NCBI GenBank assembly: GCA_020634975.1
Contig: JACKAQ010000001.1
Location: forward strand, 248,001-312,000
Source of the DNA: JACKAQ01 sp020634975 [NCBI: Calditrichia bacterium]
GTDB taxonomy: Bacteria > Calditrichota > Calditrichia > RBG-13-44-9
Direction: 5' to 3'
Length of the DNA stretch: 64,000 nucleotides
Position 1 is the first letter of the stretch, and each line of letters starts with the position of its first letter. Position numbers and translations under genes: made by a program. This document shows, one piece after another, positions 19,045-27,458 of this stretch. Below the pieces are notes generated by a model. The model saw only the letters and a program-made list of their open reading frames with translations. It was not told the origin of the DNA and did not search any database.

Positions 19045-19524
19045 CTAAATCGTATCTTGATCTTTAACAATTTTATCACGTTTCAGCGGAATTTTAATGT
19101 GATTGTATTTTACCAATTGATTCGTTTCTTTGAGTTCTTTAAAAATAGAATCAAGAATTCCATTTACAAAGCGACGACTTTTGAGGCTACAAAAATCTTT
19201 ACTGATTTCTAATGCTTCGTTGATGGAAACCTCGACGGGGATATCCGGGAAATAGATAATTTCACACAGTGCAATTCGGATGAGCACACGATCCAGCACC
19301 GCAATTCGATTGAAATCCCAATTACGTAGATGATTCCGAATAAGGTCGTTCAGATCATTTTCAAATTCTGTTGTTTTGCGTATCAGGTCAAAAGAAAATG
19401 AAGAAATGGGTTCTTCAAGACTTTCACCAACTCTCTCTGCAACAGAATCAATATCTTCACGCAAAAATTCATTTGCAAAAAGCACTTGTAATGCTATCCT
19501 TCGCGCCAATCGTCTAGACTGCAT
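19045..19524 (-). CDS. nusB: Transcription antitermination factor NusB
   Basis: NusB binds boxA RNA with NusE (S10) and supports antitermination in rRNA operons. The 159-residue all-helical protein opens 'SRRLARRIALQVLFANEF' and holds 'NWDFNRIAVLDRVLIRIALCEI' and 'IPVEVSINEALEISKDFC..RRFVNGILD', the conserved C-terminal core of the family. A basic tail of about 20 residues extends past the usual end. It lies between phoH and secA on the same strand with gaps of 210 and 330 bp. Confidence 0.93.
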   Translation of the reverse strand: MQSRRLARRIALQVLFANEFLREDIDSVAERVGESLEEPISSFSFDLIRKTTEFENDLNDLIRNHLRNWDFNRIAVLDRVLIRIALCEIIYFPDIPVEVSINEALEISKDFCSLKSRRFVNGILDSIFKELKETNQLVKYNHIKIPLKRDKIVKDQDTI

Positions 19525-19734
19525 ATCTCAATCCCTGATCATTTGTGTAGAAAGCGGACGTGTAAGAATACACATAACTATGCTCTTCAATCGTGCGCTT
19601 AATCAACGGTATACAATTTATTTCGTTAATAATTATGTTTCCTAATTGAGCTGAGATCATGCTGTTCGCCACTTTCGTTCAAAAAATAAATTTGGGCAAC
19701 AAAATTTTTCCTATTTCCAAAGATCGATTACAAC

Positions 19735-20766
19735 TTATTTCTCAGGTTGTTGCGTTACATCATCTGAAGCTTTATTGTTGAATTCACCATATGCTTGAAT
19801 AATATCTCGAACCAATTTATGGCGAACTACATCGGCTTTTTCTAAATAAATGAATTCAATGCCGTCAACATTCTTAAGTACAATTTGAATTTCGGTTAAC
19901 CCAGAACGTTGGTTTCCGGGTAAATCAATTTGCGTATCATCCCCATTTACTATAGCTTTTGAGTTAGCCCCCAATCGAGTGAGAAACATCTTCATTTGAG
20001 TCGCAGTAGCATTCTGAGCTTCATCTAAAATAACAAATGCATTGTTTAATGTTCTACCGCGCATATATGCCAATGGGATAACTTCAATAATACCTTGCTC
20101 TAGATACTTCTTTATTAAATCTCGGGGTAACATGTCCTCAAGTGAGTCATAAAGAGGTCGTAAATAGGGATCAATTTTCTCTTTAAAATCGCCCGGTAAA
20201 AAACCAAGGCTTTCACCTGCTTCTACTGCTGGTCTGGCGAGTACTATTTTTTTTACACGTTTTTCTTTTAAAGCTGCAACTGCAAGTGCAACAGCCATAT
20301 AAGTTTTTCCCGTACCAGCAGGTCCGACAACAATAACCAAATCGTTACGTTTTACAGTCCCGACAATTTTTTGTTGCCCTTTTGTTCGAGCTTTTATATA
20401 TCCGGTTTTTGTGAATAGGACAACCTCGTCAAGCTCATCAGATGCAGCAAACCTGTTTTCATCAGATAATGCAGTTGCGGAACTAAACTCAGCTTTATTT
20501 ATGTGGATTATTGTTTCAACATCTTCAATAGATAGATGTTTGTTTCGATTCGCAGTAAAAACAATTTCGCTCAAAATATTTTCGACTTGCTCTACTTCTT
20601 CACGTTGTGCACCGCGTACTTTGAGTTGGTTTCCTCGGGCAATCAACTGAACGTCAAAATTTTTCTCGATTAAGCGCAGGTTTTTGTCACCAACGCCGTA
20701 AAGAATTAAGGGATTAATTTTATTGACTTCGAATAAAATTTCAAAAACCCCATTCTCTTCCTGCAT
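19735..20766 (-). CDS. PhoH-family ATPase (PhoL/YbeZ-like)
   Basis: The 343-residue protein has an N-terminal KH-like RNA-binding segment (about 20-75) and a PhoH P-loop domain. Walker A is 'GPAGTGKT', Walker B 'AFVILDEAQNATATQMKMFLTRLG', and 'VNGDDTQIDLPGNQRSGL' follows. The family is linked to RNA metabolism and ribosome maturation and usually neighbours the RNase YbeY gene. No ybeY follows here; the next gene downstream is nusB. The acidic tail ('NNKASDDVTQQPEK') is not conserved. Confidence 0.92.
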   Translation of the reverse strand: MQEENGVFEILFEVNKINPLILYGVGDKNLRLIEKNFDVQLIARGNQLKVRGAQREEVEQVENILSEIVFTANRNKHLSIEDVETIIHINKAEFSSATALSDENRFAASDELDEVVLFTKTGYIKARTKGQQKIVGTVKRNDLVIVVGPAGTGKTYMAVALAVAALKEKRVKKIVLARPAVEAGESLGFLPGDFKEKIDPYLRPLYDSLEDMLPRDLIKKYLEQGIIEVIPLAYMRGRTLNNAFVILDEAQNATATQMKMFLTRLGANSKAIVNGDDTQIDLPGNQRSGLTEIQIVLKNVDGIEFIYLEKADVVRHKLVRDIIQAYGEFNNKASDDVTQQPEK

Positions 20767-20803
20767 ACCACCCTTTCAAAAAAGTTTGTTATCCTAAAAA
20801 TAT

Positions 20804-20833
20804 AAAGGCTCTCAGGCAAACCCAAGAGCCTTT
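20804..20833 (-). terminator. Terminator after the LysM-protein gene
   Basis: On the minus strand AAAGGCTCT and AGAGCCTTT form a 9-bp stem with a 12-nt loop, followed by an AT-rich run including TTTTT. It lies between the end of the LysM gene (20942) and the start of phoH (20766). Confidence 0.7.
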
Positions 20834-20941
20834 AGCAATTCTCTAAATTTGATAATTAAATTCCTTAAACAACATACATAGAATCATATTTACAGAAAGA
20901 TAACAAACCCACAAGCATAAAAAATATGCTTTAGTCTTCGA

Positions 20942-21781
20942 TTACGGTAAACGCAAAATCATATGCGGATAAATGCGTGCCGGATCTTCACCGATGACAT
21001 CACGGTTTGCTTCATAAATTTTTTGCCAAGTAAACGCGTTACCCATGGAATTAGCTATAGAAGTAAGGCTTTCTCCACGTGTTACCCAATGCTCTCCTGC
21101 TTTGCGGAGTAGTGGGATTTCAAAAACTTGATTCGGATAAATCAGATCCGGATTTTTGATTTGGGTACGGTTAGCTGTATAGATACGGATCCAAGCATAA
21201 GGATCACTGTATGTTTCAGGTTTTTTGGCAATTTTCCAAAGATAATCACCATTTAAAACGGTATATCTTTTAGAACCGACCGAGTTCAACTTGCCTTCAG
21301 CCTGGCGAATCAGGCTATCGCAGCGATTTAAAATTTCAAACGGATCCGGACCTGCACTCCGTTTGTCTTTGCGAAGTTCTGCCAAACGGGCTTTGTATGC
21401 TTCTAACTCATCTTGACGCGCATAGATATCCTGAGGAGAAAGGTTCACAAAACCACTGAGATCGTTTTCAAGGGCTTTGCATTGTGCAACAAAATCATCA
21501 TATCCAGCTTTGTCAGTTCCCAACATGTCGTAAACACCTGCCCAACATTCATCTTTTTGAGCATTGGTCGCGGTTATTTTTTGTTCCATGTCAGCAATTT
21601 TTGCTTCTAAATCTGCAATAGCAGCTTTTGCATCTGCTTCGCGTGATTGCCATTTACTCAACTCAACATTGTATTCATCCATTTTCATGTTTTTATAGTC
21701 GTAACTATACTGCTGAGCAAAGACACCAAGTGTGAACATCAGCAACAGCAAGCTGATGAACGATATGTATACTTTTTTCAT
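20942..21781 (-). CDS. Exported LysM-domain protein with coiled coil
   Basis: The 279-residue protein has a signal peptide (MKKVYISFISLLLLMFTLGV, then FAQ). A predicted coiled coil follows at about 30-150 ('ADLEAKIADMEQKITATNAQ', 'ELEAYKARLAELRKDK'). Two LysM-like modules come next: 'YTVLNGDYLWKIAK..AWIRIYTANRTQI..PDLIYPNQVFEIP' and 'HWVTRGESLTSIANSMG..WQKIYEANRDVI..PARIYPHMILRLP'. LysM binds peptidoglycan, so the protein probably bridges the cell wall and another envelope component through its coiled coil. It lies 52 bp after a coiled-coil lipoprotein gene, and the two probably form an operon. Confidence 0.85.
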   Translation of the reverse strand: MKKVYISFISLLLLMFTLGVFAQQYSYDYKNMKMDEYNVELSKWQSREADAKAAIADLEAKIADMEQKITATNAQKDECWAGVYDMLGTDKAGYDDFVAQCKALENDLSGFVNLSPQDIYARQDELEAYKARLAELRKDKRSAGPDPFEILNRCDSLIRQAEGKLNSVGSKRYTVLNGDYLWKIAKKPETYSDPYAWIRIYTANRTQIKNPDLIYPNQVFEIPLLRKAGEHWVTRGESLTSIANSMGNAFTWQKIYEANRDVIGEDPARIYPHMILRLP

Positions 21782-21833
21782 GGGTATATTGCCTCCAGAA
21801 TATTCTGTTTTGAAATCTGCGATATTGCGTTAA

Positions 21834-22112
21834 TTATTCATTAAATTGCTTTAACCGTTCGGCGGTTGCGGCGGATTTGGCATTACAGTCCTGCAGTTCA
21901 TTTTCAGCTTGGCTAAGCTTATTCTGAACTTCACGCTGTTTATCCTGTAAGTCCTTTAATTTTTGCTCGGCTGATAATGCAGCCTGGCGGGTTTCTTCCA
22001 TCACACGAATTTGATCATCGTTTGGATGTTTCGTACAACCCACAGCCAGCAAAAGCGAGCCGCCTATCGCAGCTGTCAAGATGGCATTTTTAAGTCGTTT
22101 GGCATTGAACAT
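21834..22112 (-). CDS. Small coiled-coil lipoprotein
   Basis: The 92-residue protein has a lipoprotein signal with lipobox 'LAVGC' (Cys26). An almost continuous helical, charge-patterned coiled coil follows ('ALSAEQKLKDLQDKQREVQ', 'LSQAENELQDC'). The general design recalls Lpp or Pal-associated lipoproteins, but there is no C-terminal Lys for peptidoglycan attachment and no OmpA-like domain. It precedes the LysM protein gene and may act with it at the outer membrane-peptidoglycan interface. Confidence 0.75.
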   Translation of the reverse strand: MFNAKRLKNAILTAAIGGSLLLAVGCTKHPNDDQIRVMEETRQAALSAEQKLKDLQDKQREVQNKLSQAENELQDCNAKSAATAERLKQFNE

Positions 22113-22208
22113 TGATATAGCCTCCTCATTAATGTTTAGCGTACTTTCTAATTGTACTAAAAATAAAAATTTTTGTCAAGCGATTAGTAAGTAATTTAAA
22201 TAAAGTAA

Positions 22209-23975
22209 TTATTTTATTGTATTTATGTGTAACTCTTTAAGCTGTTCTGCAGCAACTTCGGACGGTGTCTGTTCCATTAATCCAACCGCGCTTGCTGTTT
22301 TGGGAAATGCAATGACATCACGGATTGATTGGGCTTTTCCAAAAAGCATTACCATTCGATCAAAACCGAAGGCAATGCCACCGTGAGGCGGTGCTCCAAA
22401 GCTTAATGCTTCCAAAAGGAATCCAAATTTTAACTCTGCTTCCTCTGGTGTTAGGTTTAATGCGCTAAAAACTTGTTCCTGCAACTCGCGCGTATGGATA
22501 CGGATACTTCCACCGGAAATTTCGTTTCCATTATAAATCAAGTCATATGCTCTGGCACGTGCTTTTTCAGGAGCGGTTTCGAGCAAATGTGCATCTTCCG
22601 GCTTTGGTGCAGTAAAAGGATGGTGACGCGCAACATATCTGGATTCTTCATCATTATACTCAAGCATTGGAAAATCAACTGTCCAGTGAAGGTTGTGGGC
22701 ATCTTTATTAATTAATTTTAAATCTTCCGCCAATTTGTTGCGCAGAAAACCTAAAATCGTTTGTGCAAATTCCGTTCTTTTGTCTGCAACAACAAGAAGG
22801 AGGGTGTCTTCTTTTAGCTTAAGCTTGTTAATCATCTGTTTTTGTTCAACTTCGCTCAAAAATTTACTGATTCCACCTTCGAAAGCCCCACCCGTAAATC
22901 GTGCATATGCCAAACCACTTGCACCAATACTGCGTGTCCATTTTATTAAATCGTCAATTTGTTTCCGGCTGAGATTAGCCATTGATTCTTCAATTATTAA
23001 AGCACCAATATAACCATTTTGGGCCGCAACACTTTGGAATACATTAAATTCAGATTCTTCAAAAATTTCTGTAATTTTGTTTAACTCCAACCCGAAACGT
23101 GTGTCCGGTTTATCACTGCCAAAACGCTCCATTGATTCCTGATAAGTCAGCCGTTGAAAAGGAATGCTAATATCTAAATTTAGCGTTTCCCGGAAAAGAA
23201 ATTTCATATACTTTTCCATCATGCCCATTACATCTTCTTCATCGACAAAGGACATTTCGATATCAACCTGAGTAAATTCCGGCTGTCGATCTTTTCGCAA
23301 ATCTTCATCACGAAAACATTTGACAATCTGAAAATACCGGTCTAACCCTGAGATCATTAAAATTTGTTTATAGGTTTGCGGAGATTGTGGTAAAGCATAA
23401 AATTTACCACCCTGAAAACGTGATGGCACCAGAAAATCACGCGCACCTTCCGGTGTGCTTTTGGTCAGGATTGGTGTTTCAACTTCAATAAATCCTTCAT
23501 TTGCAAAAAATTTTCTTGTTGCCTGAGCGATGTTGTGCCGCATGATTAACAAATCTTGCAGTTTTTTTCGTCTTAAATCCAAATAACGATATTTCAACCG
23601 CAAATCTTCCGAAACTTCGACATAATCTTTAATTTCGAACGGCGTAGTTTTGCTTGGATTCAAAATTTCGACATCCGTAACATGAACTTCAATAGCGCCC
23701 GTCGATAGTTCAGGATTTATTGCTTCGTCCGGTCTTTTTTCGACCAAGCCTTTTGCAGAAATAACAAACTCAGTCCGAAGTTTTTTGCTGATTTGATAAC
23801 TAGCTTCGTTATCCGGATAAAATACAAGTTGAACTTTTCCCGTTCGATCTCGTAAGTCTATAAAAAACAAGCCTCCGTGATCACGCCAGTTATCTACCCA
23901 ACCACTTACAACGATTTCTTGATTGGCATTTTCGACGTTAACTTGTCCACAATAGTGTGTTCGTTTAAATCTCAT
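22209..23975 (-). CDS. aspS: Aspartyl-tRNA synthetase
   Basis: This class IIb synthetase charges tRNA-Asp. The 588-residue bacterial-type protein has an N-terminal OB-fold ('VSGWVDNWRDHGGLFFIDLRDR'), motif 1 ('FIEVETPILTKSTPEGARDF'), motif 2 ('FRDEDLRKDRQPEFTQVDIE'), a GAD insertion (about 285-420) and motif 3 ('GGIAFGFDRMVMLFGKAQSI'). The length is typical. Whether it is discriminating or also charges tRNA-Asn cannot be judged here. A terminator hairpin separates it from the upstream envelope cluster. Confidence 0.96.
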   Translation of the reverse strand: MRFKRTHYCGQVNVENANQEIVVSGWVDNWRDHGGLFFIDLRDRTGKVQLVFYPDNEASYQISKKLRTEFVISAKGLVEKRPDEAINPELSTGAIEVHVTDVEILNPSKTTPFEIKDYVEVSEDLRLKYRYLDLRRKKLQDLLIMRHNIAQATRKFFANEGFIEVETPILTKSTPEGARDFLVPSRFQGGKFYALPQSPQTYKQILMISGLDRYFQIVKCFRDEDLRKDRQPEFTQVDIEMSFVDEEDVMGMMEKYMKFLFRETLNLDISIPFQRLTYQESMERFGSDKPDTRFGLELNKITEIFEESEFNVFQSVAAQNGYIGALIIEESMANLSRKQIDDLIKWTRSIGASGLAYARFTGGAFEGGISKFLSEVEQKQMINKLKLKEDTLLLVVADKRTEFAQTILGFLRNKLAEDLKLINKDAHNLHWTVDFPMLEYNDEESRYVARHHPFTAPKPEDAHLLETAPEKARARAYDLIYNGNEISGGSIRIHTRELQEQVFSALNLTPEEAELKFGFLLEALSFGAPPHGGIAFGFDRMVMLFGKAQSIRDVIAFPKTASAVGLMEQTPSEVAAEQLKELHINTIK

Positions 23976-24058
23976 TTCATTCCCCAGGTTTTCATATGAA
24001 AGGGAGCAAATTTAAGTCGGGATGATAGTCCAAGCAAGCTGAAAGTAAGGTGGGCAAA

Positions 24059-24086
24059 TAAAAAAGCCTGCCGAATTGGCAGGCTT
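24059..24086 (-). terminator. Terminator after the AgmX-like gene
   Basis: On the minus strand AAGCCTGCC (24086-24078) pairs with GGCAGGCTT (24072-24064) around a 5-nt loop. A T run (A run at 24059-24065 on the plus strand) follows. It ends the TolQR/AgmX gene set. Confidence 0.88.
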
Positions 24087-24114
24087 AATAAGTTTGGCAG
24101 AATATACCAATAAT

Positions 24115-25164
24115 TTAGAAAATAAATGGCACTCTTACGTTAACAGGACCACTTGCCCCGGAATCGAAACGCCAAATCCGGATGGCACGAGTTATACATT
24201 TCTCAAGATCTGCGTCGCCAAGTGTTGTATTGATAACGGTGGCACGTATTACCCTTCCATTTTCTGCGATACTGATTTCGATATCGATTCGTCCACGGAT
24301 GTTCGGATTTAAACGCGCACTTTTTTGATAGCAATATTCAACAGAATTCTTTTGACGATTGATTGCCGCAGTAATGCTCTCTGCGTCGCGTGATCCCGAA
24401 CCGCTGGTAATATTCAGGTTTTCTGCCGAAAGCGAAACATCACCACGTCTTTCGAAATTACCGCCACCGCCAGCACCACCTGTTGCGAGCATGTCATCAA
24501 TCCCGGTACCTTCTCCGTCGAATCGTCCAGATCCTTTACCACCACGCTGGGATCGTTCCCCACTGCCTGCTGCTGGGCGAATTCCTGATGTTCCTTCGAC
24601 GACATCACCGATATCCGAAACCCCGCCAGCACCTCCGGAAAGATCGCCTAACACATCTTGGTAAGCCAATTGACCGGAACCGGAACCACCGGCACCTGTT
24701 GCGATTGCAAGAATACCGGTTCCACCGGCTTGTTGTTGCATTTCCCGGGCACGGCGAGCAGCATCTTGCTGGGTGCCGCGACGACGTTCACGACGTTCGG
24801 TTTGAGATTGTTCAACCCGTTCACGCCCTTTTTCGCTAACTTCTTCTACAGGCTCTTCCTGACGGGAAGCTTCACTGCCACCACTTATAATACTTTGGTT
24901 AGCAAGTGGCTCTTCTACAATCAATTGAACGTCATAAACCTTTTCGATTACCCGACGTTTGATAGCATCCAATTGATCCTGACTCAAACTCCAGTCTCGA
25001 AAAGCCGCATAAAACGCAATACCATACAGCACAATAAATGTTACTAGTAAAATGCTGTAATAGCGTTTGTCCATTGAATCCCAAAAACTGCGTTCAAACT
25101 CTTTTGGGAAGCCCGCTAACCGAAAACCGGGGCCGGCGGGGGACATTGGATTTCTTGCATTCAT
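24115..25164 (-). CDS. AgmX/PglI C-terminal-domain (TonB-like) protein
   Basis: The 349-residue protein has a short cytoplasmic N-terminus, one transmembrane helix (about 36-56), a charged stretch (about 95-150, 'RRERRRGTQQDAARRAREMQ') and a long Gly/Ser-rich flexible region (150-265). The C-terminal domain (about 270-349) reads 'AINRQKNSVEYCYQKSARLN..GRIDIEISIAENGRV', with two cysteines and a final 'VRVPFIF'. This matches the AgmX/PglI-type TonB-like domain of myxobacterial gliding proteins. It is the last gene after TolQ and two TolR homologues, so it probably transmits their force across the periplasm. Confidence 0.85.
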   Translation of the reverse strand: MNARNPMSPAGPGFRLAGFPKEFERSFWDSMDKRYYSILLVTFIVLYGIAFYAAFRDWSLSQDQLDAIKRRVIEKVYDVQLIVEEPLANQSIISGGSEASRQEEPVEEVSEKGRERVEQSQTERRERRRGTQQDAARRAREMQQQAGGTGILAIATGAGGSGSGQLAYQDVLGDLSGGAGGVSDIGDVVEGTSGIRPAAGSGERSQRGGKGSGRFDGEGTGIDDMLATGGAGGGGNFERRGDVSLSAENLNITSGSGSRDAESITAAINRQKNSVEYCYQKSARLNPNIRGRIDIEISIAENGRVIRATVINTTLGDADLEKCITRAIRIWRFDSGASGPVNVRVPFIF

Positions 25165-25194
25165 ATCAACGCCTCTGTATACAATTCTATTTGG

Positions 25195-25680
25195 TTATTT
25201 TTCGCGTATTGTTAATAACCGCAACTTGTTGAATTCGGATGATCCACATGTGTAAATCACCTTAAACAACGTCTGAAAGGAAACATCCTGATCTGCCATT
25301 ACTATCACTTCATTGGTGAAGCGAATGCCAAAATCGCGTTCATTTCTTTTTGCTTCATTTGCCCGACGCATCAATTCTTTGAACAAAGGCTCAATTCGTG
25401 TTTCTTCCGGGCTTAAGTCTGAGATTGTCATCACTCGCTGATTGGCAACCAAAATATTTTCTCTGGTTACCGAAACAGTTAGTTCGTCATGCGGCTCTTC
25501 CACACTTAAAGAGTATGGTAAACGCATATCGCTAGACGGTGTAACAATCGCCTCAGACGTTGAAAATGTCTTTAGCAAAAACAAAAGGATGATGGTCATG
25601 GCATCCATCATGGATGTAAGGTTCAGTTCTTCATGCACAATAGTTTTGTGCTTTTTGGAACGCGATGGTGCAAATGCCAT
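25195..25680 (-). CDS. ExbD/TolR-family protein with intact membrane aspartate
   Basis: The 161-residue protein has one N-terminal transmembrane helix with the proton-carrying Asp conserved in TolR, ExbD and MotB-like proteins: D26 in 'LTSMMDAMTIILLFLL'. A periplasmic domain of about 110 residues follows, including 'VIVMADQDVSFQTLFKVIYTCG', which matches the family's 'V.I.AD....Y..VV.VM' strand. It is cotranscribed with a second TolR-like gene and a TolQ homologue. Confidence 0.88.
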   Translation of the reverse strand: MAFAPSRSKKHKTIVHEELNLTSMMDAMTIILLFLLKTFSTSEAIVTPSSDMRLPYSLSVEEPHDELTVSVTRENILVANQRVMTISDLSPEETRIEPLFKELMRRANEAKRNERDFGIRFTNEVIVMADQDVSFQTLFKVIYTCGSSEFNKLRLLTIREK

Positions 25681-25709
25681 TCGTTTATTCCTTAGTTAAA
25701 TTGTTAATT

Positions 25710-26279
25710 CTAAATAACCTGACCTATATTGATTTGCGGAAAAAGCTCCTGCTGATTGCCTTCCGCATCAACATAAACCGTAACGTAGTCAATAATTTTG
25801 ATGATGTGTTTATAAGCGACATCCGCTTCCGCAGAAATTATGACGCTTTTTTCATCAATAAATCCCTGACCATTTATTTTCTCTTTTATTTCCTTAAGCT
25901 TACTCAACAGCAAACCATAATCGTAACTGCCGTCTTCCTTCAAAGGAATGGTAGGTTCCCGGTTGTCACCTTCTGTTTGGGTAGCGGCATCTCCTGTGAG
26001 GTAGCCTGCGCTGTTACCGATATAAAATCCCTTTTTGGAAATGATGACCGTCAGGCTAAAACGCTGTTCCTGTTCGGTGTTTGCGTTTTGCTGATTGTTT
26101 CCGTTTTGATCAGCGGATGCTGCCGGCGGTAAATTAAGCTCCCGAATTGAGAGCTTAACAAATTCCGCACTGTATAGCAAAATTGGAATCAACACAACCA
26201 TCAGGTTCATAACCGGACGAATGTCCAGTGGAATTTCCGAGATTTTGTTATGCGATCGTAACGATGGTTTATAAGCCAT
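25710..26279 (-). CDS. ExbD/TolR-like protein lacking the membrane aspartate
   Basis: The 189-residue protein aligns with its neighbour over the N-terminal helix, but the proton-binding Asp is replaced by Asn25 ('RPVMNLMVVLIPILL' against 'TSMMDAMTIILLFLL'). The periplasmic part has a Gln/Asn-rich insert (about 55-65) and the family strand 'SVIISAEADVAYKHIIKIIDYV'. Pairs of TolR-like proteins beside one TolQ also occur in the AglRQS motor of Myxococcus. A degenerate partner might be structural rather than proton-conducting. It lies 43 bp after the TolQ gene. Confidence 0.85.
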   Translation of the reverse strand: MAYKPSLRSHNKISEIPLDIRPVMNLMVVLIPILLYSAEFVKLSIRELNLPPAASADQNGNNQQNANTEQEQRFSLTVIISKKGFYIGNSAGYLTGDAATQTEGDNREPTIPLKEDGSYDYGLLLSKLKEIKEKINGQGFIDEKSVIISAEADVAYKHIIKIIDYVTVYVDAEGNQQELFPQINIGQVI

Positions 26280-26322
26280 AGCTTAACAGTTCCATTTTTT
26301 AATTATTCAATTTCTGCGACGA

Positions 26323-26988
26323 TTAGCGACTGCCAGTAATCAGGTTGATCAATTTTACCAGATGCTCGTCCATATCGTCGATAATCTGTGCTGTTTTGTT
26401 CTGAATAACATTATACAGCACGATTGTAGGAATGGCAACTGCCAGACCAAAGATTGTGGTATTCATAGCCGTAGAAATACCAGCTGCCAACAATCTTGTT
26501 TTTTGATCTTCCGGAATATCAGCATTACCGACAGAGGCAAATGCAATGATCAGACCGTAGATCGTACCCATCAAACCCGTCAAAGTCGCAACGTTTGCAA
26601 TCATCGACAGATAATTGGTGCGTCTTTGCAGGCGCGGAATCACTTCTAAAGTACCTTCGTCTACAGCATTCTGGATAGAACGAAAATCCAGACTGTCGCT
26701 TTCTGCAACTTTCTTTAACCCTGCCAAAACTACATAAGGCAATGCTTTTTGTTTACCTGCTTCGCAAAGTTCAATTGCGCGCTTGATATTGCCACTGGTT
26801 ACATATTTGCGAATTTCCATCATAAATTTGTCGGAATTCACATTCGATCTTACCATCACATAATAAATACGTTCAACTGCGATGGATATGGCAATTATAA
26901 GAAAGACCAGAATCAACCACATGAAAACAAAGCCCTCGGAACCGGGGTTGAAGGATCGAAAAAATTCACTCCAAAACTGGCTACCCAT
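26323..26988 (-). CDS. MotA/TolQ/ExbB-family proton channel protein
   Basis: The 221-residue protein has three transmembrane segments (about 20-42, 125-147, 168-190) and the usual long cytoplasmic loop between the first two. The family core is clear: 'NYLSMIANVATLTGLMGTIYGLI' and 'ISTAMNTTIFGLAVAIPTIVLYN', with the pore Thr residues conserved. With the two downstream TolR homologues it would form a proton-driven stator-type motor in the inner membrane. It follows the genes for the small exported protein and the giant TPR protein on the same strand. Confidence 0.92.
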   Translation of the reverse strand: MGSQFWSEFFRSFNPGSEGFVFMWLILVFLIIAISIAVERIYYVMVRSNVNSDKFMMEIRKYVTSGNIKRAIELCEAGKQKALPYVVLAGLKKVAESDSLDFRSIQNAVDEGTLEVIPRLQRRTNYLSMIANVATLTGLMGTIYGLIIAFASVGNADIPEDQKTRLLAAGISTAMNTTIFGLAVAIPTIVLYNVIQNKTAQIIDDMDEHLVKLINLITGSR

Positions 26989-27084
26989 AAGAATTTTCTC
27001 CTAAATGTAATGTTGGATATTAATACCGTATATCAATTTTTATCGGATTGAAAATAAATTTAATTACAGATTAACTATTATCGG

Positions 27085-27444
27085 TCAAAACCTGCTTTTG
27101 TTGAGCAAAGTTTTGATATTTTTGATCGGTTTCACAGTTTGTTGTGCTCGCGAAGCCAACTGCAATTCCTCAGATTTACCTGATAGTTCAGATTGAAAAT
27201 CTTTTGCAACCCGAACTTCATCAAATTTAACAGCCTTCCGACGATCCAGGATTTGAACCTGTGGTAATTCCTGGCTTCGTTCGAGATTAAAACCTCCCAG
27301 CTCAAGTGTCCCACCTGTGCTTTGCTGCTGATTTTGTTGTGGTTGCTGCTGGCCTTCTTCACCGGCACCAGTTTGGGCAAATGTAGCCGAGAAGGTGCCC
27401 AAAAGCATTACCACAAACGAACAGCAGAACAAATATTTTAGCAT
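27085..27444 (-). CDS. Small exported protein of the TolQR/TPR cluster
   Basis: I start it at ATG 27444, preceded by GAGG at 27453-27450. The frame extends up to a TTG at 27462 that would overlap the preceding gene. The 119-residue product has a signal peptide (cleavage after '...FSATFAQ'), a Gln-rich linker ('QQQPQQNQQQ') and a charged C-terminal half ('QILDRRKAVKFDEVRVAKDF'). No known family is recognised. Its place between the giant TPR gene (14 bp upstream) and the TolQ gene (96 bp downstream) suggests a periplasmic accessory of the same machine. Confidence 0.7.
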   Translation of the reverse strand: MLKYLFCCSFVVMLLGTFSATFAQTGAGEEGQQQPQQNQQQSTGGTLELGGFNLERSQELPQVQILDRRKAVKFDEVRVAKDFQSELSGKSEELQLASRAQQTVKPIKNIKTLLNKSRF

Positions 27445-27458
27445 ATTTTCCTCGCTTA

